Part shown: positions 8,652 to 18,700 of the stretch, piece by piece
Numbering within the stretch: the stretch's first letter is position 1
Layout: the number at the start of each line of letters is the position of its first letter
Source of the DNA: Saprospiraceae bacterium
GTDB taxonomy: Bacteria > Bacteroidota > Bacteroidia > Chitinophagales > Saprospiraceae
Assembly: GCA_020629965.1 (NCBI GenBank)
Contig: JAHDCG010000058.1
Span: 1-33,387, forward strand
Length of the DNA stretch: 33,387 bases
Direction: 5' to 3'
Made by a program: the position numbers and the translations under genes
Notes under the pieces: generated by a model
Seen by the model: only the letters and a program-made list of their open reading frames with translations
Databases searched by the model: none
What the model was told of the DNA's origin: nothing

Positions 8652-10387
8652 TTCTCGATTATACTGATTTGGTCGGAGTCTTCCGATATTTTGTAAAAAG
8701 TATCGACCGCGAGGTCACGGTAAATGCGGGTTTTTCCCTTGCCCGCCGGTTCGATTCTCAGGCTGTCGATTATGGTTGCGTTGCCTAAACCGAAAGTCAC
8801 CGGAAACTCGGATTGCGACAAATAGCTGTCCGAAGACTTGACGCGGCGCATTTGTTTTTTACCGTCGTAAAAAACCGTCAGCAGGGCGTCGATTGCGTTC
8901 GGATTTCCCGTTTCCGATTGCACCAAAATGCGCAGAAACCGATTGTTCGTTTCGGTATCGTTGCGCAGTAAATGCACCGCGCCGTTGTTTTCCGTTACCA
9001 GTAAATCCAAGTCACCGTCGAGGTCGATGTCTGCGTAAGCCGAGCCGCGTGCCACCATTTTTTGCTGCATCAATCCGCCGATTTTTGCCGCTTCGTCCGT
9101 AAAAACGCTTTTGCCGTTATTCACAAAAAAATGCGGTGCCTGTTTGTAAGAAATGTTCGCCGCTTTTTTGGCAATGTCCGTAAAAACGTGACCGTTCGCA
9201 GTAAACATATCCAAGTCACCGTCAAGGTCGGCATCGACTAAAGTGATACCGAAAGTCAGCGTCAGAAAACTCGGTTTGCCGACCCGAGAGGCGTAGGCGT
9301 TATCCTTAAAAGTGCCGCCGGGCAGGGCGCGATAGAGGCTGATAGGCTGCCGCGAAAAATTACCGATCGCAATGCTTTCGTAGCCGCTGTTGTCTAAGTC
9401 GCCGGCTGCGATACCCATGCCTGCGCGGGGTTGTCCCTTTTGGTTATAGGCGATGCCCGCCTGCGTTCCGACTTCCCGAAAAGTCCCGTCGCCGTTGTTT
9501 TGAAAAAGCAAATCGGGCTGCATATCGTTTGCCAATACCAAATCGGGATAACCGTTTTTGTCAAAATCAACGGAAACAATACCGAGAGTTTTCAGCGGGG
9601 CGACATCGCCGACTCCCGTAAAGCCGCGTGCCCGGGTTTGCTCCGAAAAAGTGCCGTCGCCGTTGTTGTAGTAAAAAACGCCCTGCTCACCTTCGTACAG
9701 ATTCGGGTGGCAATAATTATCGTTCACCCCGTCCAAAGAACAGAAGACGTTGCGGTCGATTGCTTGTGACCACTTGATGTAGTTACCTACAAACAAATCG
9801 AGGTAGCCGTCTTTATCGACATCCGTAAAAATCGAAGCCGTACTCCACACTTTTTCACCCGCCGTACCCGTCGCTTGCGCGACTTCCGTAAATTTTCCGC
9901 CGTCATTGCGCAGCAAAAGATTTTCTTCCAAAGCAGTTACATAAAAATCATCGTCGCCGTCGCGGTCATAGTCCCCGACCGTAATGCCGAAGCCGTAAGC
10001 ACTGACTTTATCCAAGCCCGTTGCTTTGGTTTGCTCGACAAAAGTGCCGTCGCCTCGATTGCGATACAGACGCAGCGACGGTACATGCTGCGTCTCGCTT
10101 TTCTCCCACGCGCCGCCGCCGACGAGTAAAATGTCTTGAAGATTGTCTCGGTCATAGTCGATGAATGCCGCGCCGCCTCCCATAATTTCGGGCATAAAAA
10201 ACTCGCCGTAGGCACCCGATTGATGCCGAAAGTCGATGCCCGCCCGTTCGGTTATTTCGGTAAATTTTATGTCCGCCGCCGGCGAAATTACCTCCGATTT
10301 TCGCGCTGCCGGTTGCTCTTTTTCGGTGCAGGCGGCGACGAAGAGGAGCAGGCAGAAGATTTCTATTGTTATTGCAGTGTGGTTCAT
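8648..10387 (-). CDS. CRTAC1-like FG-GAP lipoprotein with ASPIC/UnbV domain
   Basis: The ATG at 10387 gives a 579-aa protein with a lipoprotein signal and lipobox VAAC (C20). The open frame extends up to 10468, but the extra residues would bury the signal peptide. After ITERAGIDFRHQSGAYGEFFMPEIMGG-type sequence (typical of the family; GGGAAFIDYDRD near residue 65) come repeated FG-GAP calcium loops such as DYDRDGDDD, DVDKDGYLD, DFDKNGYPD, DADLDGDLD and DIDLDGDLD. The C-terminal ~85 residues are a degenerate ASPIC/UnbV domain with FGLGNATIIDSLRI. The stop overlaps the start of the pentaheme cytochrome by 4 bp, which suggests the two products function together. Role unknown. Confidence 0.85.
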   Translation of the reverse strand: MNHTAITIEIFCLLLFVAACTEKEQPAARKSEVISPAADIKFTEITERAGIDFRHQSGAYGEFFMPEIMGGGAAFIDYDRDNLQDILLVGGGAWEKSETQHVPSLRLYRNRGDGTFVEQTKATGLDKVSAYGFGITVGDYDRDGDDDFYVTALEENLLLRNDGGKFTEVAQATGTAGEKVWSTASIFTDVDKDGYLDLFVGNYIKWSQAIDRNVFCSLDGVNDNYCHPNLYEGEQGVFYYNNGDGTFSEQTRARGFTGVGDVAPLKTLGIVSVDFDKNGYPDLVLANDMQPDLLFQNNGDGTFREVGTQAGIAYNQKGQPRAGMGIAAGDLDNSGYESIAIGNFSRQPISLYRALPGGTFKDNAYASRVGKPSFLTLTFGITLVDADLDGDLDMFTANGHVFTDIAKKAANISYKQAPHFFVNNGKSVFTDEAAKIGGLMQQKMVARGSAYADIDLDGDLDLLVTENNGAVHLLRNDTETNNRFLRILVQSETGNPNAIDALLTVFYDGKKQMRRVKSSDSYLSQSEFPVTFGLGNATIIDSLRIEPAGKGKTRIYRDLAVDTFYKISEDSDQISIIEK

Positions 10388-10405
10388 TTTTCGTTTTTTC
10401 TCCGA

Positions 10406-10595
10406 AGGTGTCTGACACTTTCCGTCAAGTGAAGTTCGTAAAGTTCTGATCAGCAAAAAATCAGGCAAGTTCAGTGTTTGACACCTGATTACTGTTCATT
10501 TTTCCTTTAAACAGTTGTCAGACTCCCGCATTCGATTGATTTTAGCGGGAAACAGTATTTCTGTCTTTTTTGCCTGAAATTCGGAGTCAGACAAC
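10406..10595. repeat. Cluster of inverted repeats carrying TGTC-W-GACA-like motifs
   Basis: Two inverted repeats fill the gap between the two FG-GAP lipoprotein genes. One pairs 10406-10419 with 10473-10486; each arm contains a GTGTYTGACAC core, a palindrome at 10408-10418. The other pairs GTTGTCAGACTCC (10514-10526) with GGAGTCAGACAAC (10583-10595), one mismatch. The second ends directly at the stop codon of the upstream gene and encloses a CCCGC/GCGGG hairpin (10525-10549). Probably intercistronic RNA hairpins or repetitive extragenic palindromes. Confidence 0.7.
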
Positions 10596-13500
10596 TTACC
10601 GATTTCGGACACCGACCGCTTGCATCGCGCCGTCATTCACTCCGGCTAAGATAGCTTTTTGCCCGTTGTGCAGTTGAATAAACGACAAGTCTTTAATGTC
10701 GCCCGGCAGAAATAAACCGCTTTCGTGCGCGTCGATTGCTGTAAAATTTCCCTTGCCGTCGCCGCGCAGATACAGACCGATGCCGGCGTCACCGCGCGGG
10801 GTTTCGATTTCTGCATTGTACAAATTGCCGGCGAGGACGAGGTCTTGTCTGCCGTCCTTATCGACGTCGCCGACGAGGATGTCGTTGACGGCGGAAAGCT
10901 GCGCGAGCATCGGCAGCGGTCGCATCTGCCAACCCGCCGCGCCGCGATTTTCAAGGTGCATTGAGGCAAAGGTTTTTGCGGTCAGCCGTTCGGCATTTGC
11001 CAAACCTTTTTTGCCGTAAATGTCCGCTAAGTTTGCCTCGGCAAAAGAATGATAGTCTTTAAATTTGAGCGCAATCGCCGGAATTTGTTCGGCGGAGCAC
11101 TGACGACCGCGCACGGGATACTGCTCACCGTCCTGATAGTAACTCAGCACGACATCGGGGCGACCGTTTCGGTCAAAATCGGAGGCAAAGACCTCAAAAG
11201 GTGCGTCGGGTGTAGCTTTGTACTTATAATTTTGTCCCAAATTTCCCGCAACTAAATCTATATCTCCGTCCCCGTCAAAATCGCCTTGAGCCAAACTGTA
11301 CCACCAGCCTTCGGAGTCGGGCAGAGTCGTCGGTTCGGCAAATTTTTCGCCTTCGTTTACAAAAAAAGTCAGCGGCATCCATTCTCCGACGACGACTAAA
11401 TCCAAGTCATTGTCGCGGTCAATGTCCAAAAATTGTGCGTCGGTTATCATGCCGAGGTTGCGCAGCCTCGGAGCGAGGTCGTCGGTAACATCCGTAAATT
11501 TTCCGCTTTCGTTTTGCAATAAATAACTCGTGCCCGGCTGTGTGTAGTGACCGGGTTTCAGTCTGCCGCCGATGAAAAGGTCGAGGTCGCCGTCCGCATC
11601 GAAATCTGCTGCCGTAACGCGCCCGCCGCTGCCCGTAATCGGCGGTAAAGCCTCCGTTGCTTTGGTAAAAATGCCGCCGTCATTGAGGTACAGACGGTCT
11701 TGCAGCGACTCGGGACGGCGCATAAATTCATTGCCGCCGCTGACGACATACAGGTCGGCATCGCCGTCACTGTCCGCATCGAAAAACAGCGCACCGAGGT
11801 CTTCAAAGTCTTTATCGGCGGCAAAAGGTGCGGTAATGCGGCTAAAGCCGCCGTCGGTTTTTTGCAGGTAAAGCGCGGCGGTCGTACCGTAGGCATTTCC
11901 CGCAAAAAAATCATCGAGACCGTCGCCGTTTGCGTCGACGACCGCTAAGTGACCGCCGAGTTTGGAGGTCGCGTAGGGGAGGAGCGGCTCGATGCTGTAA
12001 TCGTCGAAATCATTTTCGCGGTGCCGGGCATTTTCGGGTAAAAGGCTGTCTAAGGTCACGAATAAACTTCGGTCTTCGCGTTGTTTTTCACCGACTTTCG
12101 TACCCGTTTTTTTGACAGTTAAAAGTTGATTGACGGCGACATTTTCGAGCGTTTGCAGTGTGCCGTCCTGCCACAGAATTTCAATTCTGTTGACGATTTC
12201 GCTTTCATTCAAACCAAAATGTAAGACAGGCTCGACGGCGGACTGATAACCGTGCGTCAGACTGAAATGCCGACTTTGCGTCGTTTCGTCGGTCATGACA
12301 TCGACCTGCGCACCGATGCCGAAACGGTTGTTTTTATCGCCCGCCAAACGAACGCGCAGATAATTTTTTGCGGGCAAACGGTTTTCGTAAAGGGCGGCAA
12401 TTTGGTCGGTATTGTTGACGATTAAATCCAAGTCGCCGTCATTGTCAAAGTCCGCCGCAGCGCAGCCGTGCGAAAAACCGGTCAGGTCGATACCCCATTT
12501 TTCACCGATATTTTCAAAGCCCAAACCCGTGTTCGCGCTCGTGTTTCTGAAGGCGAAATTGGGTACGGGTTCGGAAGGAATGTCTTCGTGACTGATAAAA
12601 TCTATGCTGCGCGTCAGGTTGATTTTCATTTTCATCGCATTGTGAAAATCACGGTTATTGACCTCGCGCTTGATGCCGTTGGTGATGTAAATATCCTGCC
12701 GTCCGTCATTGTCGAAATCGGCAAAAAACGGTGCCCAACTCCAGTCGGTTGTCGCCATGTTACCGAGTTGCGCGACGTTACTGAATATCGGTGTATTGTT
12801 GTCTGCGCCGAGGTTGCCGCGATTGAGTTGCAGGGCGTTGTACATGTATTGGTAATGAAAACCGGCGTTGACGACATCCCAAAAAGCCTGCGGATTCATG
12901 CTCGCCATGTTTTCCTTCGAGCGGCGGTTATTGCGCGGTGTCATATCGACCTGCAGGAGGTCTTGCAGTCCGTCGTTGTTGATGTCGGCGGCGTCGCAGC
13001 CCATACCGAACAGAGAAGTTTGGAAGGTGGTCTCTTTGATTTTATCGGTAAAAGTGCCGTCGCCGTTGTTGAAGAAAAAACGGTCGGGCGTGGCAAAATC
13101 ATTGGAAATATAGACGTCTTCGTAGCCGTCGTCGTTAAAATCCGCGACACTGATACCCAAACTCAAACCGTAGTTAGCGATACCGCTCGCCGCCGAAACA
13201 TCGGTAAAAGTGCCGTTGCCTTCGTTGCGATACAGGCGGTCGCTTTCGCCGAGGTCGGGATTTCGCATTTTACTTTTATAAAAAAAGATGCCCGCGCCGA
13301 AAGGAGCTTTAGGGTAATTGGCGACCAAGCAGTCTAAATCGCCGTCTTTGTCATAGTCAAAGAAAACGGATTGGACGGAAGAACCTGCGTCGGCCAAGCC
13401 GTATTGCTTTGCGGATTCGGTAAAAGTCAGGTCTCGGTTATTGACAAAAAGCAGGTTGGATTTATCGCCGTCTTCACCCGCTGCGCTGACGTAAATATCT

Positions 13501-13871
13501 AAGTAGCCGTCGTTGTCTATGTCAACCAAAGTCGTACCCATGCACCATTTTTCGGGCGCGGCAACGCCGGCGGTTTCGGTAATGTTTGCAAATTTAAAAT
13601 CGCCGAGGTTGCGGTACAGTTGATTGCCCGTCATGTTGCCCGAAAAGAAAATATCGGTCAGTCCGTCGTTGTCAAAGTCGCCGGTCGCTACGCCCGCGCC
13701 GAGGTAGAGATAAGGAAAAGTGAAGTAATTAACGGAGTCGGTTTCGGTGATACGGTTATTAAAAGTGATGCCGGAAGCAGACGCGGAGACTTGTCTGAAG
13801 GCGGGAGCATTGTCCGGTTTGCAGCCGAAAATCAGGAAGGTGAGGAAGAGGATAAGAAAAGTGTATTTCAT
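10596..13871 (-). CDS. Giant FG-GAP/VCBS lipoprotein with ASPIC/UnbV, two propellers
   Basis: The ATG at 13871 gives a 1091-aa lipoprotein (lipobox IFGC near residue 17). The open frame reaches 13901, but those codons overlap a hairpin and would displace the signal peptide. Residues about 30-470 carry a first FG-GAP array with calcium loops such as DFDNDGLTD, DIDNDGYLD, DYDKDGDLD, DFNDDGYED and DINNDGLQD. About 500-582 is an ASPIC/UnbV domain (FGIGAQVDV, LHFGLNESEIVNRIEILW). About 635-1085 is a second array (DANGDGLDD, DADSDGDAD, DFDADGDLD, DIDRDNDLD, DFDGDGDID, DVDKDGRQD). Such large double-array proteins frequently accompany susCD pairs in Bacteroidota, and here susD is the next gene upstream on the same strand. 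Likely cell-surface; function not established. Confidence 0.87.
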   Translation of the reverse strand: MKYTFLILFLTFLIFGCKPDNAPAFRQVSASASGITFNNRITETDSVNYFTFPYLYLGAGVATGDFDNDGLTDIFFSGNMTGNQLYRNLGDFKFANITETAGVAAPEKWCMGTTLVDIDNDGYLDIYVSAAGEDGDKSNLLFVNNRDLTFTESAKQYGLADAGSSVQSVFFDYDKDGDLDCLVANYPKAPFGAGIFFYKSKMRNPDLGESDRLYRNEGNGTFTDVSAASGIANYGLSLGISVADFNDDGYEDVYISNDFATPDRFFFNNGDGTFTDKIKETTFQTSLFGMGCDAADINNDGLQDLLQVDMTPRNNRRSKENMASMNPQAFWDVVNAGFHYQYMYNALQLNRGNLGADNNTPIFSNVAQLGNMATTDWSWAPFFADFDNDGRQDIYITNGIKREVNNRDFHNAMKMKINLTRSIDFISHEDIPSEPVPNFAFRNTSANTGLGFENIGEKWGIDLTGFSHGCAAADFDNDGDLDLIVNNTDQIAALYENRLPAKNYLRVRLAGDKNNRFGIGAQVDVMTDETTQSRHFSLTHGYQSAVEPVLHFGLNESEIVNRIEILWQDGTLQTLENVAVNQLLTVKKTGTKVGEKQREDRSLFVTLDSLLPENARHRENDFDDYSIEPLLPYATSKLGGHLAVVDANGDGLDDFFAGNAYGTTAALYLQKTDGGFSRITAPFAADKDFEDLGALFFDADSDGDADLYVVSGGNEFMRRPESLQDRLYLNDGGIFTKATEALPPITGSGGRVTAADFDADGDLDLFIGGRLKPGHYTQPGTSYLLQNESGKFTDVTDDLAPRLRNLGMITDAQFLDIDRDNDLDLVVVGEWMPLTFFVNEGEKFAEPTTLPDSEGWWYSLAQGDFDGDGDIDLVAGNLGQNYKYKATPDAPFEVFASDFDRNGRPDVVLSYYQDGEQYPVRGRQCSAEQIPAIALKFKDYHSFAEANLADIYGKKGLANAERLTAKTFASMHLENRGAAGWQMRPLPMLAQLSAVNDILVGDVDKDGRQDLVLAGNLYNAEIETPRGDAGIGLYLRGDGKGNFTAIDAHESGLFLPGDIKDLSFIQLHNGQKAILAGVNDGAMQAVGVRNR

Positions 13872-14185
13872 GTTCTGTGAAAGAAGAGGCAAAATCGGCA
13901 AATACTCAAAAGGTGACTTTGAGTCACGCTGTGAGTATTTGCGGATTTTGCACGGTAATTTTACAAAAGTCGAACCCGTAAGACAAAAAACAGAAGAGTC
14001 TCACCCGATTAGAAAATCAAATGAAACTCCTCTTTTGATATGAAGAATTTTTACTTACGAGCCGGAGTTTTATGCAGTTAAAAACTCTTGAATACGGATT
14101 GATAAATATCGCGGTAATCGAAGCATCGTAAACCGTCGTTTGTAAGCACGAACAAATAAACGAATCAACAGATAAACAATCCCCG
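13872..14185. other. susD to FG-GAP intergenic region
   Basis: These 314 bp hold the stem-loop 13889-13951 but no supportable gene. The rest, 13952-14185, is AT-rich with no clear promoter; a weak hairpin may form between 13996 and 14035. Confidence 0.55.
13889..13951. repeat. 20-bp-arm stem-loop upstream of the giant FG-GAP gene
   Basis: Arms 13889-13908 and 13932-13951 are complementary over 20 bp with one mismatch. The loop contains a second small palindrome (GTGAC-TTTGA-GTCAC). It lies 17 bp before the ATG at 13871, in the untranslated leader if transcription comes through from susD. No U-run follows, so an mRNA-processing, attenuation or translation-control hairpin is as likely as a terminator. 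Confidence 0.75.
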
Positions 14186-15682
14186 TTACATACAACACGG
14201 ATTCTGTGTCCAGTCCGGTCGCAGCAGCATTTCGTTTTGCGGTATCGGTGCGTAGTAATACGGCTCGAAAGAGCTTTCGTTGCTGACATCCACGGCGGGG
14301 TTCAGCGGCAGTTCGCGGTCGAATTCGCGGTCGGCGGTAGCTTCGGCGACGATTTGATTTCTGACCATATCGAACCAGCGTTCCCATTCGGCTGCCAGCT
14401 CCCAGGCGCGTTCCTGCAAGACGGCGGCGTGAAATTCATCACCCGACAGACCCGCCAAATCTACATCCGCATCCGGCGTATTGATATCTAAACCGGCGGC
14501 GCGGCGGCGGACTTGATTGACTGCTTCGTAGGCCGCGAAATTCGGCGCACCGTCGGCTTTGTTTTGCGCTTCGGCGTACAGCAAATGCACGTCTGCCATG
14601 CGCAAAACATAAGCATTGAGGCTGCTGATTTTTGCCGACTCAAAGCCCCGCGTTTTTTGGTAATACGGGTGCGCCTGTGAGGTGTTTTCCCAAGAAATAT
14701 TGCCGCTGAAGGTCGTTTGAAAAGTGACGTCTTTGCGGCGTCCTTCGGGAAATTCCTCGAAGAAATTAATTTCCGCGTAGTAGTCGTCCCAGCCGCCTTC
14801 TTCCGCCTCGGCACTGATAGAAAAGGGCATACGGTTGGCGAGCTGCCAATCGCCGCAGTTGTCGCAGGATTGAATTGCCAGGATGCTTTCGCTGTTGTTC
14901 GGATTTTCGGGCAGCCAAATCGCTTCAAAATCGGACAGCAGTGCGAAAGGAGAATTATCGACCACATCCTGCGCGAGAGAGGCGGCACGAGCATAGTTTT
15001 CCGTTCTTTTTAAAGGCCAACCCGCACTCGTCAAATATACTTTTGCGAGCAGAGATTTTGCGCCCCAACTGCGCACGCGACCGGGTTCGCCCAGCCAGTT
15101 TTGCGGCAGATTTTCTACGGCAAATTCCAAATCGGCAATGATTAAATCATATACTTCCGACTCCGGAGAGCGCGGTTCTTCGCCCGTTGCCGTGTTGCGA
15201 ATAATCGGCACCGGACCGTACATTCTGACCAAGCTGAAGTAAGCCCAACCGCGCAAAAACGAGGCCTCGGCGACGAGCGCGTCGCGGCTGAAAGACTGTT
15301 CGAGGTTTTCAAAATTATTCAAAACCGCATTGGCGAAAAAGACGGTTTGGAAGAGCACATCCCAGTTGTGACGCTTCAACCAATCGTAAGAAGGATTAGC
15401 GGTAAAGCGGTCGAAAGCGCGGTAAGGCTCCTTGTTACTGCCCTCGCGCGAGGTGACATCATCGCCGCCCAGCATAGTCAGCCCGCCCTGTGCGTTGAGA
15501 TAATACTCCATGAACGGACGGTAAGCGGCAAAAACGCCGGCTTGTAATTCTTCGTTGGTTTGATAAAAAGTCTGCGGTGTAAGTAAGCCCTGCGGGTCTT
15601 CTTCTAAGTCGGCGCAGGCACCGAAGGTAAATACAACTGCCAAAAACAACGGCAGGTTTTTGCAAAGTGTTCTATATCGCAT
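14186..15682 (-). CDS. susD-like: SusD/RagB family outer-membrane glycan-binding lipoprotein
   Basis: A 498-aa protein with a lipoprotein signal and lipobox FGAC (C23). DLEEDPQGLLTPQTFYQT after the cysteine is the usual SusD opening. Helical TPR-like segments (LRGWAYFSLVRMYGPVPI, WGAKSLLAKVYLTSAGWP) and the C-terminal VNQVRRRAAGLD and LQERAWELAAEWERWFDMVR blocks are SusD/RagB hallmarks. The length is typical. SusD is the lipid-anchored lid of the SusC transporter and binds oligosaccharide at the cell surface. It lies 97 bp after susC on the same strand. An agar-derived substrate is inferred from the GH50 and GH16 neighbours. Confidence 0.95.
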   Translation of the reverse strand: MRYRTLCKNLPLFLAVVFTFGACADLEEDPQGLLTPQTFYQTNEELQAGVFAAYRPFMEYYLNAQGGLTMLGGDDVTSREGSNKEPYRAFDRFTANPSYDWLKRHNWDVLFQTVFFANAVLNNFENLEQSFSRDALVAEASFLRGWAYFSLVRMYGPVPIIRNTATGEEPRSPESEVYDLIIADLEFAVENLPQNWLGEPGRVRSWGAKSLLAKVYLTSAGWPLKRTENYARAASLAQDVVDNSPFALLSDFEAIWLPENPNNSESILAIQSCDNCGDWQLANRMPFSISAEAEEGGWDDYYAEINFFEEFPEGRRKDVTFQTTFSGNISWENTSQAHPYYQKTRGFESAKISSLNAYVLRMADVHLLYAEAQNKADGAPNFAAYEAVNQVRRRAAGLDINTPDADVDLAGLSGDEFHAAVLQERAWELAAEWERWFDMVRNQIVAEATADREFDRELPLNPAVDVSNESSFEPYYYAPIPQNEMLLRPDWTQNPCCM

Positions 15683-15757
15683 AATTACTATTTGTTTAAA
15701 AGTTTAGTTGTTTAGGCGTTTAATCGTTTTTAAAAGACTAACTGCCCGAACCTGTTT

Positions 15758-15777
15758 AGACCGGATTTGTCCGGTCT
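15758..15777. repeat. Perfect palindromic hairpin between susC and susD
   Basis: AGACCGGA (15758-15765) and TCCGGTCT (15770-15777) flank a 4-nt loop, 2 bp after the susC stop. No U-run follows on the minus strand. It could lower or stabilise the downstream or upstream part of a susCD transcript. Confidence 0.7.
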
Positions 15778-15779
15778 GC

Positions 15780-18700
15780 TCAAAATCCCGCATTCACTCC
15801 GAAGGTGATTACCTTCGGGTTGGGATAAGTACCGTTGTCGATACCCAAATCGACGTTGGAGTCGCCCGCGCCCGATACTTCGGGGTCATAGCCTTTGTAG
15901 TCGGTAAAAGTAAGCAGATTTTGCCCGCTGACGTAAACCGTCAGACTTTTAAAGCCTTTGACGGCGGGCACGGTGTAGCCCAAGCGCACGTTGCGCAGAC
16001 GAATAAAACTCGCATCTTCGATAAAGCGCGAATCTTCCGGTGCCTGAAAGTTGGTGGACGAAAACGCGGGCGTATCCGTGTCTTGATTAGTCGGCGTCCA
16101 GCGGTCTCTGATGTCGCCGTGCGTCGGGGTTTTGACGTCGCCGCTCGTGCCCATCATGACGGCTCTTTGCACGTTAAATACGTCTTGCCCCATCATGGAT
16201 TGCAAGAAAATATTCAATTCGAATCCCTTATAACTGACGGTGTTGTTTAATCCCCAAATCAAATCCGGCGCACCGTTGCCGATAATGGTTACGTCTTCTT
16301 CGTTGATGACGCCGTCTTCGTTGAGGTCGCGGTATTTGGTATCACCGGGCTGCAAACCGTACACGGCTGCTTCCGACTCTTCGTCCGTATTCCAGGTGCC
16401 GTCGTTGATGTAGCCGACAAAATTTCCGAGTTCGCCGCCGACTTCTACGCGCGAAAGCAAACTGCCCGAACCCGCAAAACCTCTGCCCGGAAAGATGACG
16501 TCATTGTTGCCGATGTCCAAAACGGTGGTCTTATTTGCCGCCAAATTGAAAGCAATATCCCAACGTAAATCTTCGCGGTTGAGCGCAAGGTAGCCCAAAT
16601 CGACTTCAAAACCCTTATTGCCGATTTCACCGACATTTTGCAAGACCGCACCCAAGCCCGTGTAGGTCGGTGTGCTGACGAAAAGCAGCAGGTCGGAGGT
16701 GGTTTTGGTGTAATAATCAAAACCGGCGGTCAGTCTGCCGTCCATAAAGCCGAAGTCGATACCGATGTCGGTTTGAGTGGTGGTTTCCCAGCGCAAATTC
16801 GGATTGGCGGCTCGACCGGGCGCGATGCCGATGACGGGCGCGGTGTTGTCCAAAACGGGGTTAAACGCCGTCGGACTTGTTTGCAGTAAAGCAAGCGAAG
16901 AGTAAGGAGAAATAGCCTGATTACCGACCTGCCCGTAACTCGCGCGGAGTTTTAAGTTGTCGAAAATGCCTAAATCTTTGATGAAGCCTTCTTCGCTCAG
17001 TCGCCACGCGGCGGCTACCGAAGGAAAAACTCCGAAGCGGTTGGCTTCCGGAAATTTGGAAGAGCCGTCGGCGCGTACCGTACCGGTGAAGAGGTATTTG
17101 TCGTCAAATTCGTATTCGACGCGACCGACATAAGAGCGAATGGCTTCTGCGGACTGACCGGAAGAAATAACCTGCGTTTCGGCAAAACCGATGTTGTTGA
17201 TGCCTACGCTTTCTACCAAAAGATTTTGTCCGAAAGCAGCGGAGCCGTAGCTGTCCGAGTCCTGCTCTTCAAAAATGGCTTTAATACCGAAGTCGTGTTT
17301 CGCGCCGAATAATTTGGAATAACCCAAAACGTGTGTGTGCTGAAACTGCGTAAAGTCGCTGTTAAATACGTTCGCTTCCGTCTGCCCCGTCGTCGCATAG
17401 CTCGCCACGGCAATCGTCGAAGTCGCGTTGACATCTCTGACCCCTCCGGTAAAAGAGTAGGTGATGTCGTCGGTGATTTTCCAGTTAAAAAATGCGGTTG
17501 CCGTTGCGTTATTGGTTTGGCGGTTGTCGTTGCGTCCGAACGTCGAAGCCGTCGGCGAAACCGCGATAGACCCGTAGGGCGAAAACTTGGTCGGCGTGCC
17601 GTCTGCGGTAAAGGCTTCGGCGACGGGCGCGAAAATCAAAGCCGAGGCATTCGGGGCGAAAAGCAAATCGCTCGCAAAGCCGTTCAGAGCTTCCTCTTTA
17701 GAGTAAGTGATGTTCAAACCCGCCGTCATGCGGTCGTTGAGTTCAAAATCGAGATTACTGCGCAGCGCGAGTCTTTTGTAAAAATTGTTCGTTAAAATAC
17801 CTTCGTTATCGACCAGGTTACCCGCCACGTAGTAGCCGATTTTGTCTTTTTTGCCGTTGAAAGAAAGTGTATAGTTCTGCGTCAGGGCTTCCGTACCTTC
17901 ACGGTAGATTTCGTCTTGCCAATCCGTACCCGCACCGTTTTCAAATTCGGTGATGTCTTCTTCAAAAAACGCCGGCGCACTGCCGCCGACCGCCAACTGC
18001 TCGTTGACCAATCGGGCGTATTCGGCCGGACTCACGATGTCGATTTTCTTGGGCAAACTCTGCAAACCGAAAAAGGCATCCAAGTTGACATTCGAGCCGT
18101 CTTTGCCTTTTTTGGAAGTTACTAAAATAACACCGTTTGCGCCGCGCGAACCGTAGAGTGCCGTTGCCGAAGCATCTTTCAAAACCTGAATCGACTCGAT
18201 GTCGCTCGGGTTTATTGCTCCGAGACTTGCCCCGAGGATGCCGTCTAAGACCACTAAAGGACTGCCCGACCCGGTGATGGAGTTCGTACCGCGAATCCGG
18301 ATACGCGCATTATTGCCCGGCGAGCCGTTGGTATTACTCACCTGCACACCCGCCGTGCGCCCCTGCAGGGCATTTTCGACGCGGGTAATGGGCTGCGCCT
18401 CGAAGTCTTTGGCACTCAAGGAAGCAATCGAACCCGTCAAATCCACTTTCTTTTTGGAGCCGTAGCCGACTACGACTACCTCGTTGAGCAGGTTATCGGC
18501 GGCGGCGAGTTTGACATCCAAAGTTTTGCTCTCCGTCACTTTTATTTCCTGTGTTTGGTAGCCGGTGTAAGTGAAAATCAAAACAGCATCCGCAGCATCG
18601 ACCGTCAGGGAATAAGTGCCGTCGAAATCGGTAACGGTGCCGGTAGAAGTGCCCTCGGCGAAAACGCTCGCGCCGATGAGGGTCTCTCCGGAAGCTGCGT

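Noticed and set aside
12468-13337. A 289-codon open frame on the plus strand
   Set aside because: It lies wholly opposite the giant FG-GAP gene and mirrors its repetitive calcium-loop codons; no family or signal is visible.
13979-13996. Regulon-like TTTTTGTC on the minus strand before the giant FG-GAP gene
   Set aside because: Only the proximal half matches; the distal TGTCCGG half is absent.
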